Assembly: GCA_024637035.1 (NCBI GenBank)
Contig: JAGXFW010000013.1
Location: forward strand, 27,203 to 91,202
DNA: 64,000 nucleotides
Reading direction: 5' to 3'
Source of the DNA: Actinomycetes bacterium
GTDB taxonomy: Bacteria; Actinomycetota; Thermoleophilia; RBG-16-64-13
The position numbers and the translations under genes are program-made. The notes below the pieces were generated by a model, which saw only the letters and a list, made by a program, of their open reading frames with translations, was not told the origin of the DNA and searched no databases. This document shows, in pieces, positions 36,601-44,796 of this stretch; the stretch's first letter is position 1; every line of letters begins with the position of its first letter.

Positions 36601-38860
36601 TTACGCCTACAACACCCTCGGTTGGCAACTGCGGGTGACCGACGCCGACGGCTTTGCGACGACCCGGGTCTTCGACAAACTCGGTCGCACGATCTCTGAG
36701 ACGACCGCCACGGAGACCACCACCTCGACCTACGATGCGGCTGGACACCTCACGAAGCAGGTGGATCATCAAGGCCGCTGGCGGGAGCTCTCCTACGACC
36801 TCATGGGGCGGGCGACCGGGGACCTTGAAACGCTTCCCGGCACCCCCCGGGTCTCGGTGAAGGACACCACCCTCACCTACGACTCGCTCGGGCGGGTGCT
36901 CACCACCTCCGACGCCGTTCGCAATCTGGACCACACCCTGACCTACCCGGTGAACACACCCGGTCCTACCACCGACCAGGCCGTGGTGGGCACCACAGGC
37001 ACCGACGCCGTCCAGACCACCCTCACTGTGGCCGCGGACGGATACGAGACCAGCCGGGCGAGCGAAATCGACAGCAACCCCGCACTCCCCACCATCACGC
37101 GCACGGTGGGCCCGCGCGACGCCGCGCACCGTCTGACCGAAGCCACCACCCAGACCGGCCCCTCCACCTCCATCTTTGCCCAGTACCTCTACGACAGCGC
37201 CGGGCGCCTGAAGCGGCAATGGGGTCCGACCGGCGTCGCAGGCTCCGGCTACCTCGCAGGCGCCACCACCACCGACGCCTACACCTACCACCCGACCACA
37301 GGCCTAAAGACCGGCGAGAACCTCCGCCTTCAGAGCGTGGGCACGGCCGGGGTCCTCACCGCCTCCTACACCTACACGACCGCCGGCCGCCTGGCGACCG
37401 CCACCGTGAACGGCGTCTCCGACACCACCACCTTCGACCCCGCCGGGAACCTCACCAGCTTCACCGGCACCACCCTCACCTACCAGAACAACATCCTGCA
37501 GACATCGGTGACGGGTGGCGCCACCACCTACTACACCTACGACGGCGGGAAGCGCTGGCGTCTCTCCCAAGGCACGACCACCAACACGAGCGACCCGAAC
37601 CGTATCCGCTACACCTACACGGCCCAAGGGCGCTTGGCCACCTACCTGAACCCGAGTACCTCCGTCTCCGCCGCCTACACCTACGACGAGCGAGGTCAGC
37701 GCACCCGCTCTGCGGTGACAGTAGGCTCCCAGACCACCACCACCGACTTCTCCTACCAAGGACTCCAGCTCCAGAGCCTGAAGGCCACCCAGAGCGGGGG
37801 CACCAACCCCACCTCCTGGCAGATCACCTACCTCTACGACGAACAGGGCCGCCCCTACGGCGGCGTCTACCGGAGCCCGAAGGAGAGCGCCACCCCCCTC
37901 TACTTCGGCATCCTGACGAGTGACCGAGGCGACGTCCTCTCCCTCCTTGACGGTGCAGGCGCCCCCTTCGCCGCCTACCGCTACGACGCCTGGGGCAAGC
38001 CCACCGGCACGGGGAACGTGAGTACCGGCGTGTGGTCGAAGAGCACCAGCCTCATCTCCGCCGCAGTCGCAAGCGCCATCGCGAACAGGCAGATCCTGCG
38101 CTACGCGAGCTACGCCTACGACGCAGAGAGCACCCTCTACTACCTCTCCTCCCGAAGCTACGACCCCGTCACCCGACAGTTCCTCTCCAAGGACCTCTCC
38201 CGCAACGACGGGGAGGAGAGTGCCTATCAGTATTGCGGGGGGAACCCGGTGGCGGGGGTGGATCCGACGGGGTATCGGATGGACGAGTTCGCGACGTCGC
38301 AGGAGCGGCAGGCGGCGGATATCTCCCGGGGTAGGATCAAGAAGGCGCAGCGGGCCAAAGATGCCCGACGGAGGTTGCTCAAGAACTGTATGGAGCGCAG
38401 CAGTCGTGGCAGTGATATCTTGCCGAGGGAGGCGCGGAACGCCGTCGCTTGGTACGAGGAACGGTACACAGCTACCGGCAATCCGGCGTATGCCGTCGGG
38501 AAGTTCCTCGCCATGCCTTTCACTGAGCGCTATATTGGCACGACGTTGCTCGTCATGAGCCTGGGGCGAGGGGGGAAGGGCGGCTCGAAGCTGCAACCTG
38601 ATCCAAGAGCTACCGGACCGCACACCACGTTCAGAGTTGACCCGTCGATCGGCCGAGTGACGAAGTGGGCAACTTGGCAGCCTCAGTCGAACCCCCAGAG
38701 CCCCAACCCTTGGGAGATGACAGCCCGGCTAGACCTGTCTGGGAAGATGCACTACAACAAGTTGACCCAGGAATTGGTTCCAGTTCCCCACATCCACGGG
38801 CCTGGAATCCCTGGAGGTGTGCGGCTGGCAAATCCCGCGGAGGTGCCCAATGGATGGTGA
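36518..38860 (+). CDS. Rhs/YD-repeat toxin, 5'-truncated, Ntox24-like C-terminal toxin
   Basis: Up to 780 residues, but the first about 26 codons are antisense integrase, so the real Rhs sequence starts near 36596 without its own N-terminal or secretion region. Many YD repeats (TSTYDAAGHLTKQVD, YTYDERGQRTRS), then the core end YRYDAWGKPTG, LYYLSSRSYDPVTRQFLSKD and DPTGYRMDE. The variable tip has GPHTTFRVDPSIGRVTKWATW, LDLSGKMHYNKLTQE, PHIHGPGIPGGVR, resembling polymorphic toxin type 24. Its stop overlaps the immunity gene by 11 bases. Confidence 0.8.
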   Translation: MRTSIAVLAKGISLAPVLESGAGSTTSTYAYNTLGWQLRVTDADGFATTRVFDKLGRTISETTATETTTSTYDAAGHLTKQVDHQGRWRELSYDLMGRATGDLETLPGTPRVSVKDTTLTYDSLGRVLTTSDAVRNLDHTLTYPVNTPGPTTDQAVVGTTGTDAVQTTLTVAADGYETSRASEIDSNPALPTITRTVGPRDAAHRLTEATTQTGPSTSIFAQYLYDSAGRLKRQWGPTGVAGSGYLAGATTTDAYTYHPTTGLKTGENLRLQSVGTAGVLTASYTYTTAGRLATATVNGVSDTTTFDPAGNLTSFTGTTLTYQNNILQTSVTGGATTYYTYDGGKRWRLSQGTTTNTSDPNRIRYTYTAQGRLATYLNPSTSVSAAYTYDERGQRTRSAVTVGSQTTTTDFSYQGLQLQSLKATQSGGTNPTSWQITYLYDEQGRPYGGVYRSPKESATPLYFGILTSDRGDVLSLLDGAGAPFAAYRYDAWGKPTGTGNVSTGVWSKSTSLISAAVASAIANRQILRYASYAYDAESTLYYLSSRSYDPVTRQFLSKDLSRNDGEESAYQYCGGNPVAGVDPTGYRMDEFATSQERQAADISRGRIKKAQRAKDARRRLLKNCMERSSRGSDILPREARNAVAWYEERYTATGNPAYAVGKFLAMPFTERYIGTTLLVMSLGRGGKGGSKLQPDPRATGPHTTFRVDPSIGRVTKWATWQPQSNPQSPNPWEMTARLDLSGKMHYNKLTQELVPVPHIHGPGIPGGVRLANPAEVPNGW
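37976..38350 (+). repeat. Rhs core-end repeat, copy 1 (partner 39260-39634)
   Basis: About 375 bp, offset of exactly 1284 bp from the second copy, encoding YRYDAWGK through DPTGY to RIKKAQR. It is the homology that permits tip exchange. Confidence 0.9.
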
Positions 38861-39161
38861 TTCGGTGCGGTTCCTAGAGACATGGTACTTGGAGCAATGC
38901 GACGATGACTGGGAACACTCATACGGGATAGAGATCGGAACGCTGGATAACCCCGGATGGCGGCTCCGGGTGGACGTGCGCGAGACTGATCTGGAAGGGC
39001 TCGAGGCGGACTGGGTGAAGGTGGACAGATCCGGGGACGACTGGGTGCACCATCACGCTGACGGACGGGTCTTCGAGGCATTTGGTGGGCCTCAGAACCT
39101 GGTTGATCTCTTCGACAGCTTCAGGCTGTTCGCGACCGCAACCCAGAGAGCCGTGGACTGA
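38850..39161 (+). CDS. Imm53-like immunity protein
   Basis: 103 residues. FLETWYLEQCDDDWEHSYGIEIGTLDNPGWRLRVDV followed by DDWVHHHADGRVFEAFGGPQNL matches the Imm53 immunity family of polymorphic toxin systems. The ATG at 38850, with GGAGG upstream, overlaps the Rhs stop, the standard toxin-immunity coupling. Expected to neutralise the Ntox24-like tip. Confidence 0.75.
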   Translation: MDGDSVRFLETWYLEQCDDDWEHSYGIEIGTLDNPGWRLRVDVRETDLEGLEADWVKVDRSGDDWVHHHADGRVFEAFGGPQNLVDLFDSFRLFATATQRAVD

Positions 39162-39184
39162 CGCATCGGTCCAGGAAGACGGCT

Positions 39185-40108
39185 TTGGTAGTGTTGAGGC
39201 CCCTCTCGGATGGCCCCGGCCAGCTCCTTCTCGGGATCAAGTGCCGGACATCCGATCAATACCGCTACGACGCCTGGGGCAAGCCCACCGGCACGGGAAA
39301 CGTGAGTACCGGCGTCTGGTCGAAGTCCACGAGTCTCATCAGCCTGCAGGTAGCCACCGATCTCGCCACGCGCCAACCCCTCCGCTACGCGGGCTACGCC
39401 TTCGACCAGGAGAGCGCCCTCTACTACCTCTCCTCCCGGAGCTACGACCCCGTGACCCGACAGTTCCTCTCCAAGGACCTCTCCCGCAACGACGGGGAGG
39501 AGAGTGCGTATCAGTATTGTCGGGGGAACCCGATCGGGTTCGTGGATCCGACCGGGTATCGGATGGACGAGTTCGCGACGTCGCAGGAGCGGCAGGCGGC
39601 GGATATCTCCCGGGCAAGGATCAAGAAGGCACAGAGGACGTCGCGGGCGCGGACTCAGTATCGGCGGATGAATCCGGGGGAGCGGGGGAGCGCCGCGAGT
39701 CAAACGATGGCGAGGACCCCCCGCCCCACGGTTGACTTCATGCGGGACCATGGGGCGGAGGTGGATGCAAAGCCGATGCGGGGTGACTCCCATGTGGCCA
39801 TCGTGGTCGATTATGTGTTCGGGAATGGGGGATTGGTGCTCAACAGTCATGCCGACACTGGATTCAACTGGAACGAAGACGACGTGAACCCGTTTCTTGG
39901 TGGATCTGCCGGCACCGGCGGGATTAGCTTGTTGATTGGGTCCGGTATTATTGAGGACGAGCGATGGAATACGTTTGGGTCCGCGACGATCATGTGTGGA
40001 ACTGTGGCGGGGCAGACGCGCAAGGGATTCCTGCCGGCGGGTCCCCCTGATGTCGGCATCTCATGGCCGCCCTGGGGCGTCACCTGGGGTGCCTCCTACA
40101 CGTACTAG
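39185..40108 (+). CDS. orphan Rhs tip with a different C-terminal toxin domain
   Basis: The segment 39260-39634 repeats the Rhs core end of the upstream gene (37976-38350) almost base for base, then diverges into a new C-terminal domain (SHVAIVVDYVFGNGGLVLNSHADTG, FLGGSAGTGGISLLIGSG, WPPWGVTWGASYTY). This is the classical silent-tip arrangement: recombination in the shared core could swap it onto the full gene. The residues before 39260 are unrelated. The toxin family is not recognised. Confidence 0.75.
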   Translation: MVVLRPLSDGPGQLLLGIKCRTSDQYRYDAWGKPTGTGNVSTGVWSKSTSLISLQVATDLATRQPLRYAGYAFDQESALYYLSSRSYDPVTRQFLSKDLSRNDGEESAYQYCRGNPIGFVDPTGYRMDEFATSQERQAADISRARIKKAQRTSRARTQYRRMNPGERGSAASQTMARTPRPTVDFMRDHGAEVDAKPMRGDSHVAIVVDYVFGNGGLVLNSHADTGFNWNEDDVNPFLGGSAGTGGISLLIGSGIIEDERWNTFGSATIMCGTVAGQTRKGFLPAGPPDVGISWPPWGVTWGASYTY

Positions 40109-40117
40109 GACGGAGAC

Positions 40118-40345
40118 ATGGCCCTGGAGATCGCACCGCTAGTCTTCTACGAATGCTTCATCATCCTCGGCATCTTCTTGGCGATATGGCGCAACCGGCG
40201 ATTCGCGGAGCTTCTAGCAACATCCCGTGGGCTTGGACCCGAGTGGGTCCTGCCGTTTCGCATCGTCGTGCTCTTCTTCGTCTCCCTGTGGATAACGGGC
40301 GCCGTTCTCGGCCTGGTCGAGATATACCAGGCACTCACGGAGTAG
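40118..40345 (+). CDS. small membrane protein, probable immunity factor (paralogue of 41933)
   Basis: 75 residues with two membrane helices and a central FAELLATSRGLGPEWVLPFR. It starts nine bases after the orphan Rhs tip (GGACGGAG upstream), the normal position of an immunity gene, and has a 75-aa paralogue at 41933 (FAEYHVRRRDLGPEW). Membrane immunity proteins usually guard against toxins acting at the membrane; this role is inferred. Confidence 0.55.
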   Translation: MALEIAPLVFYECFIILGIFLAIWRNRRFAELLATSRGLGPEWVLPFRIVVLFFVSLWITGAVLGLVEIYQALTE

Positions 40346-40350
40346 GGAGG

Positions 40351-40878
40351 GTGGAGCACGGGAGGCAGCCGCTGCCGGTTGAGACGCACGAAGTGGCACT
40401 CGGTGCCCGCGCTTGGCGTCACGGGACTACGGCCCGCCTGCTCGCGGTCGGAGTAGTCCTCGGACTCGTCCTTCTGCTGACGTTGTTCGGCCCGCGATTG
40501 ACGGTCGTCGTGCACAGTCCGGAGACGGCAGCCGATGTGGCCGAGGAGTATGTCCGCCTTGTACTCGTTGAGGGGAACATCGACGCAGCCTATGAGTTGA
40601 TGACACCGGCCATCCGAGACCGGGTTTCGTTTGACGATTTCGCCGCCCGAATGAGTCGCGCCCCTGGCTACATGGGTGTGCGGTCCGTGAACGCTCTCGA
40701 GTATGAGGTCCTCTCGGGCGAACCGGCCGTCGTCATCTACCTCGCTTGCAGCAGCCCGGGAGGAGTAGTCAACTACCTTGTCGTTCTGCAAGGCACAAGG
40801 GAATCCGGGTACGGCGTTGCGGACTTCCAATTCCTTCCCGAACCACTGACGCCTTCCGATGAGCGCAAGAAGCTATAG
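40351..40878 (+). CDS. membrane-anchored NTF2-like (DUF4878-type) protein
   Basis: 175 residues if the GTG at 40351 is used. One membrane helix (LLAVGVVLGLVLLLTLF) and an extracytoplasmic domain AADVAEEYVRLVLVEGNIDAAYELMTP resembling NTF2-like lipoprotein domains. Start only six bases after the previous gene, so probably co-transcribed. Last gene of island 1. Confidence 0.5.
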   Translation: MEHGRQPLPVETHEVALGARAWRHGTTARLLAVGVVLGLVLLLTLFGPRLTVVVHSPETAADVAEEYVRLVLVEGNIDAAYELMTPAIRDRVSFDDFAARMSRAPGYMGVRSVNALEYEVLSGEPAVVIYLACSSPGGVVNYLVVLQGTRESGYGVADFQFLPEPLTPSDERKKL

Positions 40879-40883
40879 TCCAT

Positions 40884-40915
40884 CACTGCCCACACGCTTG
40901 CCCACACGCTGCCCA
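40884..40915 (+). repeat. putative integrase arm-type sites, right
   Basis: Three TGCCCACACGCT-type units in tandem, 130 bp before the second att copy. Mirrors the pair just inside the left att copy. Confidence 0.5.
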
Positions 40916-41043
40916 CAAGAATGGCGCGAAGGCGTCTCCGTTCGTCTCTCCCTGTTCACCGACACTGCGACGAATGCCCGGAACGACGCGGTTTCACGCG
41001 ACAGAAGTCGACCAGCAGGAACCCAGAGAGATCCCATTTTCTC

Positions 41044-41136
41044 GGCTCATAACCCGAAGGTCACAGGTTCAAATCCTGTCCCCGCTACCATAGAAAGCCC
41101 CGTCTTTAGGCGGGGCTTTTCTTTTGGGAAGTAATG
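41044..41136 (+). repeat. attR: att-like direct repeat, copy 2 (right end of island 1)
   Basis: Identical over 93 bp to 27290-27382. It holds only the 3' half of tRNA-fMet plus the terminator; the upstream flank (ATCCCATTTTCTC) is unrelated, so this is not a functional tRNA gene. Confidence 0.88.
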
Positions 41137-41600
41137 GGTGAGAAGTGGTCTTGCCCACGCGCTGCCCACGAAAATCCGTTCATATCGGTCTCCTTCCGTA
41201 TTACTTCGTCCACATCTGGCACGGGACGGGGTGGTTTCGGGAACGGGGTAGAGGTGCTCATTCGCGGGCGACTCCGGGGGGAGGGGGGGTGGAGTTCCCT
41301 TGGAAATCGGCGCAACTGTGCAACCGTCCGAGAAGCGCCCGATTCCAAGGAGTTCGGAGTCACACGCGGGTCAACGCAGCGACGGGCGCGGCAGGCGGAG
41401 ACCTGTCCAGATTGATTGGCGGCTGCGGGCTGCGACTTGTACAGTATGCCGAAGCAGAGATGGAATCGGGCCGTGGCGGCGCTGCTCCGCTTTGGAGAGC
41501 ATTCCCCACGGTGCGCGGCCTTCGGCTCGGCGGGATGGATGGGCAGACCCGAGGTGGCCCTGGGCGGACCGCGGCAGACTGTAGAGAGCATTCTTGGACA
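41137..41600 (+). repeat. dispersed repeat A, copy 2 (start of island 2)
   Basis: Full-length imperfect match to 27383-27757, again starting at the att copy and containing TGCCCACG arm-type units (41153-41173). Indicates that two related islands integrated in tandem at the same tRNA. Confidence 0.78.
41416..41445 (+). promoter_or_regulatory. promoter module of repeat A, copy 2
   Basis: TTGGCG, 18-bp spacer, TACAGT; toward the DUF7660-like gene 172 bases downstream. Confidence 0.55.
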
Positions 41601-41616
41601 GATGGGGAGCCTCGTG

Positions 41617-41871
41617 ATGGCGGTGCCTGATCCGATGAGCGTCGATTCCCGCGAGGGACTGGTCGCCTTCGTCCATGAGTTGCGCGGCGGTCTGGGCGGG
41701 ACGGCGGGCACTGACGCTCCGGACACGCGCGACGCCTATCTGGAAGCGCTGTCGGCGTACATTGCAGATGTCCCCGGTGCCGTTCGCAATCTCGGACTTG
41801 TGCTGGACCCTGACGCCGCCTCTTGGCAGTTGTTCGCGCTGCTACTGGCCGGTGCCTCCGTCTACGAATGA
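41617..41871 (+). CDS. DUF7660-like small protein
   Basis: 84 residues. PMSVDSREGLVAFVHELRGGL, DAYLEALSAYIADV and SWQLFALLLAGASVYE resemble DUF7660 proteins, which often sit beside polymorphic toxins and may be immunity factors. The ATG at 41617 is chosen (GGGGAG upstream); the longer ORF reads into repeat A. Bases 41872-41923 encode a fragment (LSNKVGFLSFYVF) similar to the end of the 42186 protein. Confidence 0.55.
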   Translation: MAVPDPMSVDSREGLVAFVHELRGGLGGTAGTDAPDTRDAYLEALSAYIADVPGAVRNLGLVLDPDAASWQLFALLLAGASVYE

Positions 41872-41932
41872 CGGCGTGACGCTGTCCAACAAGGTCGGGT
41901 TCCTGTCCTTCTACGTATTCTAGGTGGTCTGG

Positions 41933-42160
41933 ATGGATGACGCGACCCGCATGGTGCTTGTTCGTCTAGCTGGCCTGGGACTTGTCGTCGGGGGAGTCAC
42001 ATGGATTGTGCGTAGCCAGGAGTTCGCTGAGTACCACGTCCGCAGGAGGGATCTCGGCCCCGAATGGATCTTCATGATCCGGATGATGATCTACGTCTCC
42101 TCTCCTCTGATCATCATCCTTGGGCTCGCAATCCTGCTATTCCTGCCCTCCGACTTCTGA
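41933..42160 (+). CDS. small membrane protein, paralogue of 40118
   Basis: 75 residues, same length and layout as the 40118 product: helix, central FAEYHVRRRDLGPEWIFMIR, second helix. Start chosen at ATG 41933 to match the paralogue. The toxin gene it would pair with is not adjacent, consistent with an immunity gene left behind after toxin loss. Confidence 0.5.
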   Translation: MDDATRMVLVRLAGLGLVVGGVTWIVRSQEFAEYHVRRRDLGPEWIFMIRMMIYVSSPLIIILGLAILLFLPSDF

Positions 42161-42185
42161 GACCTGTATCTTGAGGGAATGCGCT

Positions 42186-42395
42186 ATGGAGCGAATCGCG
42201 AGGACGTGGAGAGGGAGCCGGGGAGGATCCCCTCCAGAGACTCGCAAGTTCCCACTCGTCCTTCTCGCGTTCGTTGTCCTCACCGGGCCGCTGTACACGT
42301 GGTCATCGCGCTTCCTAGGCCGGAATGGATTGGAGCGCGGCTGGGGGTACAAGGGGTCGTTCCTTGCCTTCTACACCGTTCTTCCGAAGGAGTAG
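42186..42395 (+). CDS. small single-helix membrane protein
   Basis: 69 residues: basic N-terminus, one membrane helix (FPLVLLAFVVLTGPLYTW), and ending GYKGSFLAFYTVLPKE. The end resembles the remnant encoded just before 41923, suggesting local duplication. Immediately precedes the 42398 gene. Confidence 0.45.
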   Translation: MERIARTWRGSRGGSPPETRKFPLVLLAFVVLTGPLYTWSSRFLGRNGLERGWGYKGSFLAFYTVLPKE

Positions 42396-42397
42396 GC

Positions 42398-42865
42398 ATG
42401 GATTTCCTCGAGTGGGAACTCGGTCTCGGCCTCACCCTCGCTGTCATGGCGATCCTACGTCTTGCGTTTGGGTTCCCCATGGACCAGTCGTACGTCCGCA
42501 TGGACGAGAGACTTTTCGGAAGCAGTGAACGCGGTGATTCGGCCGAGTTCGTCGGTGGGCTTGGAGCATTCATCGGTGTCGCCTTGCTGGTGGCGGCCTT
42601 CGTAGCCATCCTGCATAGCCCGAGACCAACGCACACGGGCATGATCTGGCTGGTAGCTGTCTGTGGAGCGGTAGTCGCCCTCCTCTCCTCGCTCTGGTTC
42701 GTGTTCCGGCTCAAACTGGCTGACTGGGCCACCCGGAAGGCCGCGGCGGGGCGTCGCTCTTTGCCCTTCTGGCGCACCTACCACGTTGTCTTGTATACGG
42801 TGCTGGCCGGAGTGGGTGTGTTCATCGGGGTCTTCGTTTCGTTGAGGTCGCTGGGAGTGCTCTGA
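42398..42865 (+). CDS. four-helix membrane protein, unknown
   Basis: 155 residues with about four hydrophobic segments and an N-terminal MDFLEWELGLGLTLAVMAILRLAF. GAAGGAG precedes the ATG at 42398. Two bases after the 42186 gene, so the two are one unit. In this setting a multi-helix immunity protein is possible. Confidence 0.45.
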   Translation: MDFLEWELGLGLTLAVMAILRLAFGFPMDQSYVRMDERLFGSSERGDSAEFVGGLGAFIGVALLVAAFVAILHSPRPTHTGMIWLVAVCGAVVALLSSLWFVFRLKLADWATRKAAAGRRSLPFWRTYHVVLYTVLAGVGVFIGVFVSLRSLGVL

Positions 42866-42954
42866 CCGGTAGGTGGACTGTCGCCCGCCCCACGAAAGTT
42901 CGAGCCAACCACGATCAGGGCGATCGCAGAGGCCCTCGGTGCAGCTTCGGCCCT

Positions 42955-43334
42955 ATGCGGAGGGCGGCGGCCATCATCCGGCTCGTGGCTCGGCATTCCG
43001 GGGATATCCAACATACAATCACCAGGCGCAGTTGGCGATCCCAACAGCTGAGTTGCGAGAACTGGGGATTCCTCATACGCTCATCACCGGTGGCCAGATG
43101 TCAGCGTATTGGGCCTTTGCCAGCGCGGGGAACACGGTGCTGACCTGGGGAGACATGGCGTCCATTGAGGCGGGCGTGTTGAGCAAATTGGGAGTAGAAC
43201 CGCAATTGGCCCGTACAGTGGTTGACGCCGCAATCTCGGCCATCACGGCCGCTGGCGTCATTGCGCCCCACACGAATACCCTGGGGAGGGTGAGCACATG
43301 TCGCAGGACGCGATACACGAATTCGGCCGTCTAG
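42955..43334 (+). pseudogene. displaced polymorphic-toxin tip (GGGHHPARGSAF type), no core
   Basis: Within the frame 42873-43334, residues from AEGGGHHPARGSAFRGYP through LAIPTAELRELGIPHTLITGGQ to TAAGVIAPHTNTLGR look like a toxin domain found at the end of Rhs or similar proteins (paired His near its start). No Rhs core or start precedes it, so it is a stranded tip. Followed by a small gene in immunity position. Confidence 0.5.
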
Positions 43335-43540
43335 TCGTGAAGCACGTACGAGACGAGGCGATCCGCGATCTTGACCTGCACCTAGGATCGAAGTTGCGGA
43401 CGCCTATGGCGCTCCGATGGCGTGAACTTCTGACCGACGATGCTTCGGTCGCCCTCGCGCGCGCGGGCGTCGTCCGCCGCCCCCCCGGCGGGGGGCCTCG
43501 AGCTCCGGAGGGCGCAGCAGAGCACGTGCGGGCGGGGTGA
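43298..43540 (+). CDS. candidate immunity protein, probably 3'-truncated
   Basis: 80 residues. The first 48 (MSQDAIHEFGRLVVKHVRDEAIRDLD...) look like a genuine helical protein; the rest is Pro/Gly/Arg-rich and probably a recombination scar. GGGAGGGTGAGC precedes the ATG, which overlaps the end of the toxin-tip frame. Confidence 0.4.
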   Translation: MSQDAIHEFGRLVVKHVRDEAIRDLDLHLGSKLRTPMALRWRELLTDDASVALARAGVVRRPPGGGPRAPEGAAEHVRAG

Positions 43541-43641
43541 GCCGGAGCGGCGCAGGCACCTCAAGATTCTGCACTCACTGCGGGGCGGAGCTTACGCCCG
43601 ACGGCAGGTTCTGCGCCGAGTGTGGCGCGGGGCGCGGGTAG
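43537..43641 (+). CDS. zinc-ribbon fragment
   Basis: 34 codons not in the ORF track: FCTHCGAELTPDGRFCAECGAGRG, a double CxxC zinc-ribbon as found at the N-terminus of many membrane proteins. GTGA overlap with the previous ORF. Probably the start of a gene that has lost its remainder. Confidence 0.45.
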   Translation: MSRSGAGTSRFCTHCGAELTPDGRFCAECGAGRG

Positions 43642-43794
43642 CCTTTGCCCCCGCGCCGAGGGCGCTCGGCGCGGGGAGACCGACCCCCTTCTGAGACCAC
43701 CCGCAGCCCGTCGACGACACACATCGGCGGCACCTCTTCATCTCGTAGAAACGGTTCGAGCACTGTGCTGCATCCCGGAGAAGCCGGGTGGAAC

Positions 43795-44796
43795 CTAATG
43801 GACGTGACGATGCTCGGCGTCGGGCACGTGCCAGTGGGCATGTGTCGCCCCGTCGTGCTCATGTTCGTGCACGTGTTGCTCGGACACCATGAGGACGGTG
43901 GCCACGAGCATGAGCACGGCTGCGGCGAGGAGTGAGAGCGTCGGGTAGCTGCGGGCGATGACCAGCGAGATCACGGCGGCAAAGAACGGACCCGCCCCGA
44001 AGTAGGCGCTCGCGCGCGTGGAACCGAGGTAGCGGAGAGCCTGCACGAAGAGGACGAGGCTCACTCCGTAGCTCAGCCCGCCAACGACGAGCGCGGACAG
44101 CACCGAGGGCCAGGGGGGCAGGGACCCTCCCACGGCCAGCAGCAGCAGGAGGTTGACGGTACCGGCCGCGAGGCCTTTGAGCTGCGCCACCGTGCTCGGT
44201 CCGAGCGCAGCGATGTTCCTGGTCAGGTTGTTGTCCAGGCCCCAGAGTGCGCAGCCAGCGACGATGGCCAAGGCGCCCAGGGAGACCCCCCAGCCCCCGC
44301 TTCTCTCCAGTCCCAGGAGCACGCCGCCCGCCGTGACGGCGAGGACCGCCCCCCACACCTGGGCGGCCACGTGCTCCTTGAAGAGGCCCGCCGCCCAGAG
44401 CGCGGTGAAGACGGCCTCGAACGACAGCAGTAGGGAGGCCGTCGCCCCCGCAGTCACCCTCAGGCCCCAGAGCAGGAGCAACGGAGCACCAACCGCGCCG
44501 GAGAGCGTGGCGGCCGTGAGCCAGGCCCAATCACGTGCGCCCCCCCGGGAGACACGCGCTTCCGTGGGACCTTGGCCGCTCCCCCGCCGTCTGGCCGCCC
44601 AGGAGACGAGACGGTAGAGAGTGAGCGCAAGTCCGGCTCCGAGGTAGAGGAGGCCCGCTACTGCGAGCTGTGAGGTGTCTCTGAGGAGGAGTTTGCTCAC
44701 CGGGACGCTGAGCGCAAAGGCAAGGGCGGCCGAGATAGCGAGGAGGGGCCCCGCCAGCCGTCGCCCTACGATACCTACCCCTCTCCGCTCTCTCAC
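43795..44796 (-). CDS. EamA/DMT-family transporter with His-rich tail
   Basis: 333 residues with ten membrane helices in two EamA repeats (SVPVSKLLL early; GCALWGLDNNLTRNI midway). The C-terminus is very His-rich (HVHEHEHDGATHAHWHV), suggesting metal binding or a metal-linked role. The GTG at 44796 is preferred; the track ORF begins in non-homologous sequence. Metabolite or metal exporter; substrate unknown. Confidence 0.82.
   Translation of the reverse strand: MRERRGVGIVGRRLAGPLLAISAALAFALSVPVSKLLLRDTSQLAVAGLLYLGAGLALTLYRLVSWAARRRGSGQGPTEARVSRGGARDWAWLTAATLSGAVGAPLLLLWGLRVTAGATASLLLSFEAVFTALWAAGLFKEHVAAQVWGAVLAVTAGGVLLGLERSGGWGVSLGALAIVAGCALWGLDNNLTRNIAALGPSTVAQLKGLAAGTVNLLLLLAVGGSLPPWPSVLSALVVGGLSYGVSLVLFVQALRYLGSTRASAYFGAGPFFAAVISLVIARSYPTLSLLAAAVLMLVATVLMVSEQHVHEHEHDGATHAHWHVPDAEHRHVH

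Noticed and set aside
37304-38623. 439-aa minus-strand ORF
   Set aside because: Antisense of the Rhs gene; repetitive shadow of YD repeats.
40884-40915. Tandem TGCCCACACGCT units as a CRISPR array
   Set aside because: Units are adjacent without spacers and resemble integrase arm sites.
41044-41097. Second tRNA-fMet gene
   Set aside because: Only the 3' half is present; the acceptor 5' strand and D arm are missing.
41416-41616. N-terminal extension of the DUF7660-like ORF
   Set aside because: The extension lies in repeat A, whose other copies have stop codons at the same place.
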